Positions 26,958-35,566 of a DNA stretch of 64,000 bases are shown here, in pieces (positions within the stretch are counted from its first letter, which is position 1; the number at the start of each line of letters is the position of its first letter). Below the pieces are notes generated by a model. The model saw only the letters and a program-made list of their open reading frames with translations. It made no database searches and was not told the origin of the DNA. The DNA lies in contig CAVTGA010000002.1 of the NCBI GenBank assembly GCA_963734185.1, positions 558,001-622,000 on the forward strand, in the 5' to 3' direction. The position numbers were made by a program, and so were the translations under genes. Origin of the DNA: PALSA-894 sp963734185. GTDB taxonomy: Bacteria > Pseudomonadota > Alphaproteobacteria > Rhizobiales > Xanthobacteraceae.

Positions 26958-27836
26958 TCACCTTCCCAGGATCGAACCCGCCATGGCGCGCGGATCGCGC
27001 ACCGGCCAGGTGCCGGCGTCGGCGGCCGCGAACAGCTCGGCCAGATGCGCGTTGAACGCCGCCGGGTCTTCCAGATTGATGTTGTGGCCGGCATTCGGCA
27101 TGACCACGAGCCCGGCGGTCGCGATGTTCTTCTTCATCAGCACGCCCGGCTCGATGCACGGCCAGTCCTCGTCGCCGGTCATGATCAACGTCGGGGCCGT
27201 GATCGCCTTCATCTTGTCGGTGAGTTCGAACAGCGAGGGGCGCTTCGCCTGGACGCCGCGCATGGTCAGCGCGGCGCCTTCGGTCGAGTGCTCCTTCAGC
27301 TGATCGGCGAATTCCCGCCAGCCGCGCGGATCGCGGTTCTGATGCTGAACGCGCGTTGGCCCGAGCGCGTACCCTTCGGCCGCGTTCGCCATCGTCAATT
27401 CCTCGAAACGCTTCGCCGACGCCTCCGCCTCGGCGGCGAATTGCGCACGCTTGTCGGGTTCGGCGCCGTATCCGCAACCCGCGACCACGAGCGAGCGGGC
27501 GCGATCCGGATAGGTGAAGCCGAAATGCAAGGCTGCGAAGCCGCCCATCGACAGGCCGACAATGTGCGCTTTGGCGATCTTCAGTGCGTCGAGCACGGCC
27601 CGGATATCGTCGCGGGCGCGATCCTGCGAGTATTTCGCTCCGTCCTGCGGCACGTCCGAGGGCGGATAGCCGCGGGCGTTGAACGTGATGCAGCGGTAAT
27701 AACGGGCAAAATAGCGCACCTGCTGTTCCCAGGAGCGGCAGTCACCCGCGAACTCGTGGATGAAGACGACAGGAATGCCCTTGCCGGTTTCCTCGTAATA
27801 GAGCTTCACGCCATCGTCGGTGGTCAAATGCGGCAT
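26958..27836 (-). CDS. Alpha/beta hydrolase (enol-lactonase-like)
   Basis: A 292-residue alpha/beta hydrolase. Nucleophile elbow GLSMGG, acid probably Asp in MTGDEDWP, His in NAGHNINLE; the oxyanion region is HEFAGD rather than the common HGxxG. Overall layout resembles 3-oxoadipate enol-lactonase-like enzymes, but assignment to a substrate is not justified. It is the last gene of a four-gene minus-strand series (amidase, epimerase, SDR, hydrolase), 18 bases after the SDR, which suggests one degradative route. No signal peptide. Confidence 0.85.
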   Translation of the reverse strand: MPHLTTDDGVKLYYEETGKGIPVVFIHEFAGDCRSWEQQVRYFARYYRCITFNARGYPPSDVPQDGAKYSQDRARDDIRAVLDALKIAKAHIVGLSMGGFAALHFGFTYPDRARSLVVAGCGYGAEPDKRAQFAAEAEASAKRFEELTMANAAEGYALGPTRVQHQNRDPRGWREFADQLKEHSTEGAALTMRGVQAKRPSLFELTDKMKAITAPTLIMTGDEDWPCIEPGVLMKKNIATAGLVVMPNAGHNINLEDPAAFNAHLAELFAAADAGTWPVRDPRAMAGSILGR

Positions 27837-27854
27837 GTGCGGTCCTCGATTCGT

Positions 27855-28637
27855 TCAGAACGCGGTCGCCCGCGCCGAGAGGCCCGCGTCGATGGTAACG
27901 ACCGAACCGCTGGTGTACCCGGAATGCGGCGATGCCAGGAACGCTGCCGCGGCGCCGATCTCCTCCGGCGTCGCGCAGCGCTGAAACGGAAGCGGCTTGC
28001 GCAGTTCCTGCCAGTTGTCTTCGCTGCCGGTACGGTCTTTCGCCTTCTTCTTCATCAGCGTGACGATACGGTCGGTCTCCACCGGCCCCGGACTCAGGGC
28101 CACGACGCGGATGCCATCCTTCGCGCTCACGCAGCCGAGCGACTGGCTGAACGCCGTCAGCGCCGCATTGCCGGCGACGCCACAGATGTATTCGGGATCA
28201 TGCGTGTCGGCCGCGTTGCCGACGACGTTGATGATGACGCCGGCCTTGCGCGCCTTCATCAGCGCGTAGAAGGCGCGGCACATGTTGACGTAGCCGAAGA
28301 CCTTCAGGTCCCACGCCTTGCGCCAGGTTTCCTCGCTGACATTGAGCAGCGTGCCGCCGGGGATCGCGCCCGCGTTGTTCACCAGGATGTCGGTGTCCGG
28401 ATAATCCCGGGCGAGCCGATCGACGTTCTGGCTGTCGGAAAGATCGGCGACCGCCGTATCGACGCGCACGTTCGATTTCTGCGCGATCGCGGCCTTCACG
28501 GCGGCAAGCGTCTCCGCCGTGCGCGACACGATGATGACGTTGCAGCCCTCGGAAGCGAAGATCTCCGCGGTGGCGCGCCCGATTCCCTTCGAGCCGCCGG
28601 TGATCAACGCGGTCTTTCCTGCGAGCTTCAGGTCCAT
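27855..28637 (-). CDS. SDR-fold protein lacking the canonical catalytic Tyr and Lys
   Basis: A 260-residue short-chain dehydrogenase/reductase-fold protein. The cofactor motif TGGSKGIG (about 14-21) and NNAG are intact. Where classical members have YxxxK, this one reads GVAGN: Gly153 and Asn157 at the Tyr and Lys positions (aligned on the following AAL), and no Ser at the usual place (NVVGNAAD). I recall related proteins with the same CGVAGN-type sequence, so this looks like a subfamily trait rather than damage. It may use a different mechanism or bind without catalysis. Downstream neighbour: alpha/beta hydrolase. Confidence 0.8.
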   Translation of the reverse strand: MDLKLAGKTALITGGSKGIGRATAEIFASEGCNVIIVSRTAETLAAVKAAIAQKSNVRVDTAVADLSDSQNVDRLARDYPDTDILVNNAGAIPGGTLLNVSEETWRKAWDLKVFGYVNMCRAFYALMKARKAGVIINVVGNAADTHDPEYICGVAGNAALTAFSQSLGCVSAKDGIRVVALSPGPVETDRIVTLMKKKAKDRTGSEDNWQELRKPLPFQRCATPEEIGAAAAFLASPHSGYTSGSVVTIDAGLSARATAF

Positions 28638-28712
28638 GCAAGCTCCTTGAGGCGATCGACGGGCGAGCGACTATGAAGTGCGAGCCTTGCCGCAGCAACA
28701 CCCTTGCGCGGG

Positions 28713-29597
28713 CTACGTGACGGCGGCGATCATGCGGCGAATGCCCTCCCGGAGATCGACCTGCGCGCGAAAGCCGAAATCGCGTGCGGCCGCCTCCACG
28801 TCGAGGAGGCCGCGCGCGGCTTTCGGCTTGGACATGTCGATCTCGAGCTGCACCGGATACCCCGCGGCTGCGCAAGCCGCCGCGATGTCGTCCGGCGTGA
28901 CCCGCTCGGGATGCGCGACGAAATAGGCAAGCTGCCTGCGCTGTTGCGAGAAGCAGGCCGCGATGGCGGCGTCCGCCGCATCGTCGACATAGAGGTAGGG
29001 CCAGTCGGTGAGCGGGTCGAGCCGCGCCGCTCTGCCGGCGAGCGCGGCGCGCACGATCGTATCGACGTTGAATTCGGTCTGCCGCCCCGGGCCGTAAACC
29101 GCGGTCAGGCGCAACGAGCAGAGGTCGAGCGCGACCCTGTTCCACAAGGCCCGCAAGACGAAATCCATCGCGGCCTTGGAGCAGCCATAGGCCGAGGTCG
29201 GCCGCATCGGATAGTCCTCGCCGATCGGCGCGGCTTCATGGAAGTTTCCGATCGCTGCGACCGAAGAGCAATACACGAACGTCGCAACTTGCGAATCCAT
29301 CGCCGCGTAAAGCAGGTTCATGCTGGCGGTGACATTGATCGCGATCACGCCCGCCGGATCGTCGGCCAGCACCATCGGCCCGGACACGCCGCCGGCATGG
29401 ATGATGTGCGTCACGCGCTCGCGCTCCAGAAGGCTGCGCAGTCTTGCGCGGTCCGAAAGATCGTCGATCACTTGCGTCGTTGCCGCGGCAACGGGATCAA
29501 GGCCGACCGCGCGATGGCCCGCCCCGGAGAGCCGCGCCATCAGGACCCGGCCGACGAAGCCGCTCGAGCCGGTCACCAGCGTCGTGCTCGAATCCAT
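28713..29597 (-). CDS. NAD-dependent epimerase/dehydratase family protein
   Basis: A 294-residue extended SDR. NAD motif TGSSGFVG (about 9-16), catalytic YGCSK (Tyr and Lys present), SSVAAIGN for the catalytic Ser, and VYGPGRQ in the substrate region. The ATG shares one base with the amidase stop (TGATG), and GGGAG lies upstream, so the start at 29597 is preferred over a frame 29 residues longer that runs into the amidase. Sugar-nucleotide, aldehyde or hydroxy-acid substrates are all possible. Confidence 0.85.
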   Translation of the reverse strand: MDSSTTLVTGSSGFVGRVLMARLSGAGHRAVGLDPVAAATTQVIDDLSDRARLRSLLERERVTHIIHAGGVSGPMVLADDPAGVIAINVTASMNLLYAAMDSQVATFVYCSSVAAIGNFHEAAPIGEDYPMRPTSAYGCSKAAMDFVLRALWNRVALDLCSLRLTAVYGPGRQTEFNVDTIVRAALAGRAARLDPLTDWPYLYVDDAADAAIAACFSQQRRQLAYFVAHPERVTPDDIAAACAAAGYPVQLEIDMSKPKAARGLLDVEAAARDFGFRAQVDLREGIRRMIAAVT

Positions 29598-30922
29598 CAG
29601 GCCGCTCCCTCTCGGTTGATGACATCGCTCGGGTTTGCCTCCAGCACGGTCGACGACACCGCATCGGGCACGCGGCCATGCCAATCGGTTCGGCTTTGAA
29701 CGTCTGCCGTCAACTCAAGCAAGGCGCGATCTGAGTTCGGCTTTCCGACGACCTGCAACCCGACCGGCATCCCGCGATCGTCGAATCCCACCGGAAATGC
29801 GACTGCGGGAAAACCCAGCATGTTCACGAAACGGGTCAACCGGCTGAGCTCGTACAGCGTGCGCGGCCTGAACTCGGTGCCGTCCGGATCGCATTCGGCG
29901 GTGGGCGGCGTGCGGACCGTCATCACGGGAAGGATGGCGACGTCGGCGGATTGCAGCAATCGGCCGGCAAACTCATCGGCGAGGGACGGCCGCCGCGCGA
30001 CCGCCGCGGCCAGCATGGTATCGTCGATATCAAGACCTTTGGCGAGGCGGCGTCGCAGCACCGGATCGATGGCGTCGCCGTCGAGCAGATGGCGGTGATG
30101 GCGCGCCGCTTCGCCCTGCATGATGGTGAAGACCGATGCATCGATCGCATCGATGAACGCGAGTCCATCGCGCTGGTCCACGCCGATGCCGGTCGCTGCG
30201 ACCCCGTCAATTCCGTCCCGACAAGCGTTGAAAACGCTTGGCTGTGCGGATTTGAGCGCATCCGTGATCACGACCGCGTTGCGGACCGGCGTGGTGCGCG
30301 AAAGATGCGGCGCAAGCCGATCGAAAGCCGGCAGCATGTCGGCCGCGCTGCGCCCAAGCAGGCCGATCGTGTCCAAAGTGGGCGCCAACGGCATGGTGCC
30401 GCGGGTCGAGACCGCACCATGGGTCGGCTTCCAGCCGGTGATCCCGCATGCGTGCGCCGGAATGCGCAGCGAGCCGCCCGTGTCGGAGCCGAGCGCCACG
30501 GTCACCGCGCCGCTGGCCACCGCGGCCGCCGAGCCTGACGACGAGCCACCCGGAATGAATTCAGGATTCCATGGGTTTGCCACCCAGCCGTGCACGGCGT
30601 TGTAGCCTGACGGCTCATAGGCGATTTCGGTGAGCGCCGTATAGCCGATGCGGTGAGCGCCGGCTTGGTCGAGCAAGCGCAATGCGTCGGCATAGGCGCA
30701 ATCCGTCGGCGGCAGCGCGTGCGCGAGACCGCCGCAAGGCCGGCGGTCCGGTGCGGAAAAGATATCCTTTGCGGCATAGGACAGCCCATTCAGAGGACCA
30801 TGGGCGCGCAACTCCCCATCGCGAAATGCCACGAACGCGTTCAGCTGCCGCTCCAGCCGGCGCGCCCGCTCGGTCGCCGCGACCGGGTCGCCGTCGGAAC
30901 TCCAGGGTCGAAAGCGCTGCAT
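29597..30922 (-). CDS. Amidase (amidase-signature family)
   Basis: A 441-residue amidase-signature enzyme. The Ser-cisSer-Lys triad is visible: Lys in AAKDIF, the Gly/Ser-rich core GGSSSGSAAAVASGA and GSDTGGSLRIPA with GITGWKPT following. It hydrolyses a C-N amide bond to an acid plus ammonia or amine, in the cytosol. ATG 30922 is preferred over a TTG twelve codons upstream; neither has a strong ribosome-binding site. First gene of the amidase-epimerase-SDR-hydrolase series, suggesting the route begins with an amide. Confidence 0.87.
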   Translation of the reverse strand: MQRFRPWSSDGDPVAATERARRLERQLNAFVAFRDGELRAHGPLNGLSYAAKDIFSAPDRRPCGGLAHALPPTDCAYADALRLLDQAGAHRIGYTALTEIAYEPSGYNAVHGWVANPWNPEFIPGGSSSGSAAAVASGAVTVALGSDTGGSLRIPAHACGITGWKPTHGAVSTRGTMPLAPTLDTIGLLGRSAADMLPAFDRLAPHLSRTTPVRNAVVITDALKSAQPSVFNACRDGIDGVAATGIGVDQRDGLAFIDAIDASVFTIMQGEAARHHRHLLDGDAIDPVLRRRLAKGLDIDDTMLAAAVARRPSLADEFAGRLLQSADVAILPVMTVRTPPTAECDPDGTEFRPRTLYELSRLTRFVNMLGFPAVAFPVGFDDRGMPVGLQVVGKPNSDRALLELTADVQSRTDWHGRVPDAVSSTVLEANPSDVINREGAA

Positions 30923-30960
30923 CGGTGCCAGCGTGCGGGGTTCCTGGTGTCGGTGCAAGC

Positions 30961-31083
30961 GTAGCCGGATTGAGCCATGAGCGCGTTTTCGCGCGTCTTC
31001 GACGCGCTATGGCGAAATCCGGGATGGGCGACGCAATCGGCGAAATCTGCCCCCGGAGTTCGCTGACGCGAAACCCGGGCTAC
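30961..31083. repeat. Palindromic repeat family 2 (GTAGCCCGG), copy 1
   Basis: Begins GTAGCCGGATTGAGCC and ends GCGAAACCCGGGCTAC, with internal GGCGAAATCCGGG and CCCGGAGTTCGC: two hairpins side by side. It lies in the 370-base gap upstream of the amidase, next to a family-3 repeat; apart from the two repeats nothing coding is seen in that gap. Confidence 0.75.
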
Positions 31084-31107
31084 GACGCTCGAGAGCCGCC
31101 GCGAGTT

Positions 31108-31246
31108 CCCTCGCCCCGCGAAGCGGGGAGAGGGTGCCGAGGTCCGAAGGACCGAGGCGGGAGAGGGCGCGCGCTTCGAGAAATACCCTCTCCCGGCTCG
31201 CGCGTCCCGCGCTCGCCACCCTCTCCCGCTTACGCGGGAGAGGGGA
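31108..31246. repeat. Composite palindromic repeat family 3, copy 3
   Basis: CCCTCGCCCCGCGAAGCGGG-type hairpin at the left, CACCCTCTCCCG-N-CGGGAGAGGGG at the right, and complementary CGGGAGAGGGCGCGCG / ACCCTCTCCCGGC stretches between them. It lacks the outer GCGCCACAGCC arms of the other copies. It sits immediately after a family-2 repeat and before the cysteine-module gene. Confidence 0.7.
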
Positions 31247-31292
31247 AGCCAGCGGCACGTGGCGACGGGTCATCGCGTACCGCGGCCGAAGA

Positions 31293-31964
31293 TCAACGCT
31301 TTCGGCTCGCGCATTTGCCGCTGCGGGTCCGATAGCCGGCGCCGCCACGCGACCCACAGCCGGTGCGCGCGACGCGATGGGGCTTTTTTGTCGCTTCCGG
31401 CAGTTGTGCTCGCGGCGGTGTCGCCGTCGACGGCGAGCGCTGCACAGTTCTGAAAATTCGCGCCGTGAAGTTGATGTAGCAGCGCAACCTGTCGTCCTGT
31501 TCGCGGTAGAAGCGGCATTCAAAAATCGACCTCGGCTGCGCCGTAAACGCTCGCGGCGCCGGCGGCACGATCTTGTCAAAGCACTCAAGCCGTTCCCGTG
31601 TTATTTCGTTCATCGCGTAGCACGGGCGGAAACGCTCGTTCGGAACTTGCTGAGCGGTCGGCTGCGGAGCGCTCGGTGTACTTGGCGCGCGCGCAACAAA
31701 GCTGTTGAAGCATTTCAGCCTTTCATCTTCCTCCTTGTAGAACCGGCAATCGCTGATCGCACTTGGCCTCCCGGGTGCGGACTTCGGTTCGGGTCGGACG
31801 ATAGCATCAAAGCAATCGAGCCGCTCTTTCGTCATGTCGTCAATTGCGAGGCACGCGCGGAAGCGATCGAGCAAAAGCGGCTGCGCGAGCACGAGCTGCG
31901 GCAAAATCAGAATCGTGCTGAACGCCGCGAGGCGCAAAAACGCTCTCATGCCTTCAGCGTTCAT
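31293..31964 (-). CDS. Secreted protein with two 77-residue-spaced four-cysteine modules
   Basis: A 223-residue protein I do not recognise. Residues 6-27 form a signal peptide (ending LPQLVLAQ), so the product is periplasmic or secreted. The mature part is an exact-period tandem repeat: cysteines 38, 51, 73, 85 recur at 115, 128, 150, 162, each shifted by 77. Both repeats read RFRxCxA-x4-TxERLxCFDxIV ... CRFYxExDxRLxC. Each half-repeat also resembles the other (C-x11/12-RLxC), giving four related units and possibly four disulfides. The C-terminal ~50 residues are basic. ATG 31964 gives a compact signal; ATG 31949 is also possible. Monocistronic. Confidence 0.7.
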   Translation of the reverse strand: MNAEGMRAFLRLAAFSTILILPQLVLAQPLLLDRFRACLAIDDMTKERLDCFDAIVRPEPKSAPGRPSAISDCRFYKEEDERLKCFNSFVARAPSTPSAPQPTAQQVPNERFRPCYAMNEITRERLECFDKIVPPAPRAFTAQPRSIFECRFYREQDDRLRCYINFTARIFRTVQRSPSTATPPRAQLPEATKKPHRVARTGCGSRGGAGYRTRSGKCASRKR

Positions 31965-32013
31965 GAGGACGACCATACTGCAGTAAGCGCAATTCGGGGG
32001 CATCGAAGCTGCT

Positions 32014-33198
32014 TTACCGCCCCGGCAGCAGCACCCGTTCGAGCCAGTCCCACATATAAGCCGCACAGATGCTCTGGTTATCGATCTGGCAGTGGTGGTA
32101 GCCGCCTTCCTCGCGAGTGAAGATCTTCATCGTTTTGTTCTTCGCGCCGACCGCGTCGAAGCATTTCTGCGCCTCGGCGAGAGGAATCTGCTCGTCGCCT
32201 TCGCCGTGCAGCATCAGGAACGGGCAGGCGATCTTCTGCACCACGCCGTCGAGCCTGAACGGCTCGAGCCGCCGCAGCGCCTCGTCCTGCGAGGCGGCGT
32301 CCACGACCCACAGGATGTGCCGCGCGGCGACCGAGAGCGCCGGCGTGTCGGCGCGCGCCAGCCGCTCGAAGCGCTCGCGCCAGATCTTGTGGTAGTCCCA
32401 CTGCGCGCCCCAGGCGATGCAGCAGGCAAAGCGCTGCTCGAAGGCGGCGGCGCGCGGCGCGTAGTAGCCGCCGAGGCTGATCGCCATGACGCCGATACGC
32501 GTGGCATCGACCTCCGGCCGCGCCGCGAGCCAGTCGAACACTGGGCTCGCGTAGTGCTCGGTGTCGTGGCGCAGGTAGAGATCGCGGAAGCGGATGCTCT
32601 CGCCGTTGCCCGGGCCGTCCACGATCAGGCAGGCGATGCCGCGCGCGACCAGATCGGCGACGCCCTTGAAGTACTGGATCTCCTTGGTCACATCGAGGCC
32701 GTCGAAGAACACCATCGCCGGCACCTTGCCGCTCGTGGCAGGCTCGGCATGCACGTAGATCGCCGGCAGGCTCGTACCCGCGTAGGGAATCTCCACGTGC
32801 TCCAGGCGCGGCCGCTTGAGGTATCCGGCCGCGTCGCGCAGGCAATCCACGCCGCGCCGATAGGCGTCGAGCCCCTCCTGGCTCTTCGGCTGCAGGAACC
32901 GCTCGCCCACGTGGTAGTAGGCGCTCGCGCGCTGGAGGTATTGCGCGCCGCTTGTGGCGTAGCCGTCGGCGACGCGCGCCCGCCCGCGCTCCTCCACGGT
33001 GGCGGCCTCGCGCGCCCATTCGCGGAACCAGGCGTCGTCATCGCCGACGCGGCCCTTCAGCCGCAGGCCGATGCGATTGACCTCGCCGATCTCGGCGCCG
33101 CCCCACGGCGCCATGTTGATGCCGATCAAAAGGCCATGCGACCAGCGATAATTCTCCGGGAAGTATGTGAACGACAACTCCGGCAGCGCGGCATTCAT
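32014..33198 (-). CDS. Alpha/beta hydrolase (FrsA / DHPON-hydrolase-like)
   Basis: A 394-residue hydrolase with a ~130-residue helical N-terminal cap region (YYHVGERFLQPKSQEGLDAYRRG) before the alpha/beta core, the layout of the 2,6-dihydropseudooxynicotine-hydrolase / FrsA-like group that cleaves C-C or ester bonds. Core landmarks: PAMVFFDGLDVTKE, VDGPGNGES, nucleophile elbow AISLGGYYA, acid in LHGEGDEQIP and His in GGYHHCQ. No signal peptide. Start 33198 is preceded by GGGGA; 17 extra upstream residues are possible but unlikely. Monocistronic; substrate unknown. Confidence 0.83.
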   Translation of the reverse strand: MNAALPELSFTYFPENYRWSHGLLIGINMAPWGGAEIGEVNRIGLRLKGRVGDDDAWFREWAREAATVEERGRARVADGYATSGAQYLQRASAYYHVGERFLQPKSQEGLDAYRRGVDCLRDAAGYLKRPRLEHVEIPYAGTSLPAIYVHAEPATSGKVPAMVFFDGLDVTKEIQYFKGVADLVARGIACLIVDGPGNGESIRFRDLYLRHDTEHYASPVFDWLAARPEVDATRIGVMAISLGGYYAPRAAAFEQRFACCIAWGAQWDYHKIWRERFERLARADTPALSVAARHILWVVDAASQDEALRRLEPFRLDGVVQKIACPFLMLHGEGDEQIPLAEAQKCFDAVGAKNKTMKIFTREEGGYHHCQIDNQSICAAYMWDWLERVLLPGR

Positions 33199-33323
33199 GC
33201 GGCAATCCCCCGGCTTGAAAGACCGTGGCAAGATAACCGCGCGCGACACCGATGGAAACCGCCGAGGTCAACGTGGGAAATCGTCCGCGCAACAGACGTC
33301 TTCGCGCCGAAAATTCGCGCCGG

Positions 33324-35354
33324 CTAGGCGGCAGCGCTCTTCCGCTGCACGGTTTCGGTCCCGCCGGTCACTGCCGAGTATGCCGCGATCGGAGAGGGCT
33401 TGCCGATAAGATATCCCTGGATCTCGTTGCAGGATTCCCGGCGCAAGAATTCGAGCTGCTCGCTCGTTTCCACCCCCTCCGCAACGACCGGAACCTCCAG
33501 ACCGCGCGCGAGACCGATCATGGAGCGCACGATCGCCGCCGATTGATGGCTCGACTGCACATTGGCAATGAAGGAGCGGTCGATCTTGATCTTGTCGAAC
33601 GGGAAGGATTGCAGATACGACAGCGACGAATAGCCGGTGCCGAAGTCGTCCATGGCGATCCGGACACCGAGCGCCTTGAGCCGTCGGAGGATCGAAAGGG
33701 CGCGCGTGAAGTCGCCGATCAGCACCCCTTCGGTGATTTCCAGCACCAGCCGCGATGGCGCCAAGCCGGTCTGCAGGAGAATCGCGTGCACCAGGGCCGG
33801 CAGATCCCCCTGCTTGAATTGAGCCGGCGAAAGGTTCACCGCAATTTGCAGCGGGCGCGGCCACGATGCCGCCTCGGCGCAGGCTTCGCGCAAGACCCAT
33901 TCGCCGATCGAAATGATCAGGCTGCTCTCTTCCGCGATGGGGATGAACTCGGCCGGGGGCACCATCCCGCGTTTCGGATGCTCCCAGCGCGCGAGCGCTT
34001 CAAAGCCGGTGACTTCCCCGCTCGTGGTTGCCTGCGGCTGATAGAACAGCCGGAACTCTCCTCGCTCCAGCGCCGAGCGCAGATCGTGCTGCAGGCTGCG
34101 CTTTTCCCGCAGCTGCTGATCCATCTCGGCGGCAAAAAACCGGATCGTGCCCCGCCCCTCCGCTTTTGCCCGATAGAGCGCCGCATCCGCATTGCCGAGC
34201 AGCGTCGCCGCATCGGCTCCGTCGTGAGGATAGACGGCGACCCCGATGCTGACCCCGACCGCGACTCTCTGACCGTCGATCACCAAGCTTTCGGACATGG
34301 CAGAAAGCACGCTTTCGGCGACCGAAGCCGCCGGCTGCTGGTCTCCCTGCACCATGATGGCAAACTCGTCCCCGCCGAGCCGGGCGATGAACTCGTCTTT
34401 GACGGCCGGCAGGAGCCTGCTCGACACTTCGCGCAGTACGCGATCACCGGCCGAATGCCCGAAGAGATCGTTGATCTCCTTGAACCGGTCGAGGTTGATG
34501 CACAGGATCGCGAAATCGGATTCGGCCGCAGCGGACCGCTCGAGCATCGTGGCAAATCGGGTCGCGAAGGCAGCTCGGTTCGGCAGGCCGGTCAGCGGAT
34601 CATGATGCGCCATGTGCGCGATGCGCTCCGCCGCTCGCTTGTCGACATATGCTCCGGCGAGGCTCATCCCGAGAATGGCGACTGCCGCGTTCGCGATCCC
34701 GATCGCCATCCATGCCGGGGAGAGCGACAACGCATCGATGGTTCGCTGCGGATCCGGCACGATCTCGACTGCGCCCATGGCGGTGAAATGGTGTGAAACG
34801 ATCGCCAGGGTGAGCAGGACGCCTGCGGCAAACGTACCCGACATGCTGGTCCGACGCATCGCGGCCCATAGACTTGCCGCGCCGAACAGCACGCCGAGCA
34901 GCAGCGAAGCCGCGACGAGATCGCCGGACCACGCGATGTGGCCGGGCATCTCGAGCGCCCACATGCCCAGATAGTGCATGCACGCCACGCCGCCGCCGAC
35001 CAATCCGCCGCCGACCCAGGTCGCCCAGTGGCTTCGATGGTAGACGGCGACGGTGAGGCCCGCTGCGGTCAGAGCGGCCGCCAGCACCAGCGAGAGAACC
35101 GTCAGGCCGACGTTGTAGTTGACGCCGATGCCGGGATCATAGGCGAGCATCGCAATGAAGTGCGTGGCCCATATGCCGCAGCCGCTCGCCGCGCCGGCGG
35201 TTCCGAGCCACACGCCTCGCGTGCGGCCCCTTGTTGCCGCAGCGCGATGAAACAGGTTGATCGCCGCCAAGCTTGCGAGAAAACAAACAACTCCAGCCAG
35301 ACCGACCAGCCGCAGATCGTGCTCAGCGGTCAGGCACGAGAACACCCGAAACAT
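33324..35354 (-). CDS. MHYT-GGDEF-EAL protein (c-di-GMP turnover)
   Basis: A 676-residue inner-membrane signalling protein. The first ~230 residues form an MHYT sensor with seven helices and the paired motifs ATHFIAM, CMHYLGM and SHHFTAM, thought to bind a metal and sense a diatomic gas. Then comes a diguanylate cyclase domain with intact GGDEF (from Gly327) and an EAL phosphodiesterase domain with FEALARW (Glu452), DDFGTGYSSL, KIDRSF and VAEGVE. The inhibitory RxxD site before GGDEF is not conserved. Both catalytic sites look usable, so net activity is undecided. The PilZ protein near 10.5 kb is a possible local receptor. Confidence 0.92.
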   Translation of the reverse strand: MFRVFSCLTAEHDLRLVGLAGVVCFLASLAAINLFHRAAATRGRTRGVWLGTAGAASGCGIWATHFIAMLAYDPGIGVNYNVGLTVLSLVLAAALTAAGLTVAVYHRSHWATWVGGGLVGGGVACMHYLGMWALEMPGHIAWSGDLVAASLLLGVLFGAASLWAAMRRTSMSGTFAAGVLLTLAIVSHHFTAMGAVEIVPDPQRTIDALSLSPAWMAIGIANAAVAILGMSLAGAYVDKRAAERIAHMAHHDPLTGLPNRAAFATRFATMLERSAAAESDFAILCINLDRFKEINDLFGHSAGDRVLREVSSRLLPAVKDEFIARLGGDEFAIMVQGDQQPAASVAESVLSAMSESLVIDGQRVAVGVSIGVAVYPHDGADAATLLGNADAALYRAKAEGRGTIRFFAAEMDQQLREKRSLQHDLRSALERGEFRLFYQPQATTSGEVTGFEALARWEHPKRGMVPPAEFIPIAEESSLIISIGEWVLREACAEAASWPRPLQIAVNLSPAQFKQGDLPALVHAILLQTGLAPSRLVLEITEGVLIGDFTRALSILRRLKALGVRIAMDDFGTGYSSLSYLQSFPFDKIKIDRSFIANVQSSHQSAAIVRSMIGLARGLEVPVVAEGVETSEQLEFLRRESCNEIQGYLIGKPSPIAAYSAVTGGTETVQRKSAAA

Positions 35355-35530
35355 AGGCCACCCCAGAATTCCCTCGTATTCAGAAATAGGGCGGCAGATT
35401 TTACCGGCCGGCTAACGCCGGCTCTTACCTGGGAGCAGGGTTAATGCGGCATTTCGCGAGAGAGAACATAGGGGGTTGCGCGAGAAGCAATAGGTGCGCA
35501 CCGCGAGAACTTCCCTCCCGCACGGATTGA

Positions 35531-35546
35531 TGCATAGGTATATGCA
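35531..35546. promoter_or_regulatory. Short inverted repeat TGCATA-GGTA-TATGCA in a leader
   Basis: A perfect six-base dyad with a four-base centre, 20 bases before the start of the alpha/beta hydrolase gene and followed by another TGCA. The position, between the divergent c-di-GMP gene and this hydrolase, fits an operator. No regulator gene is close by. Confidence 0.35.
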
Positions 35547-35566
35547 CCAATGCACCACGAGGACGC

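Noticed and set aside
26901..28676. 591-codon open frame on the plus strand
   Set aside because: Runs antisense across two recognisable genes (hydrolase and SDR) and lacks any domain.
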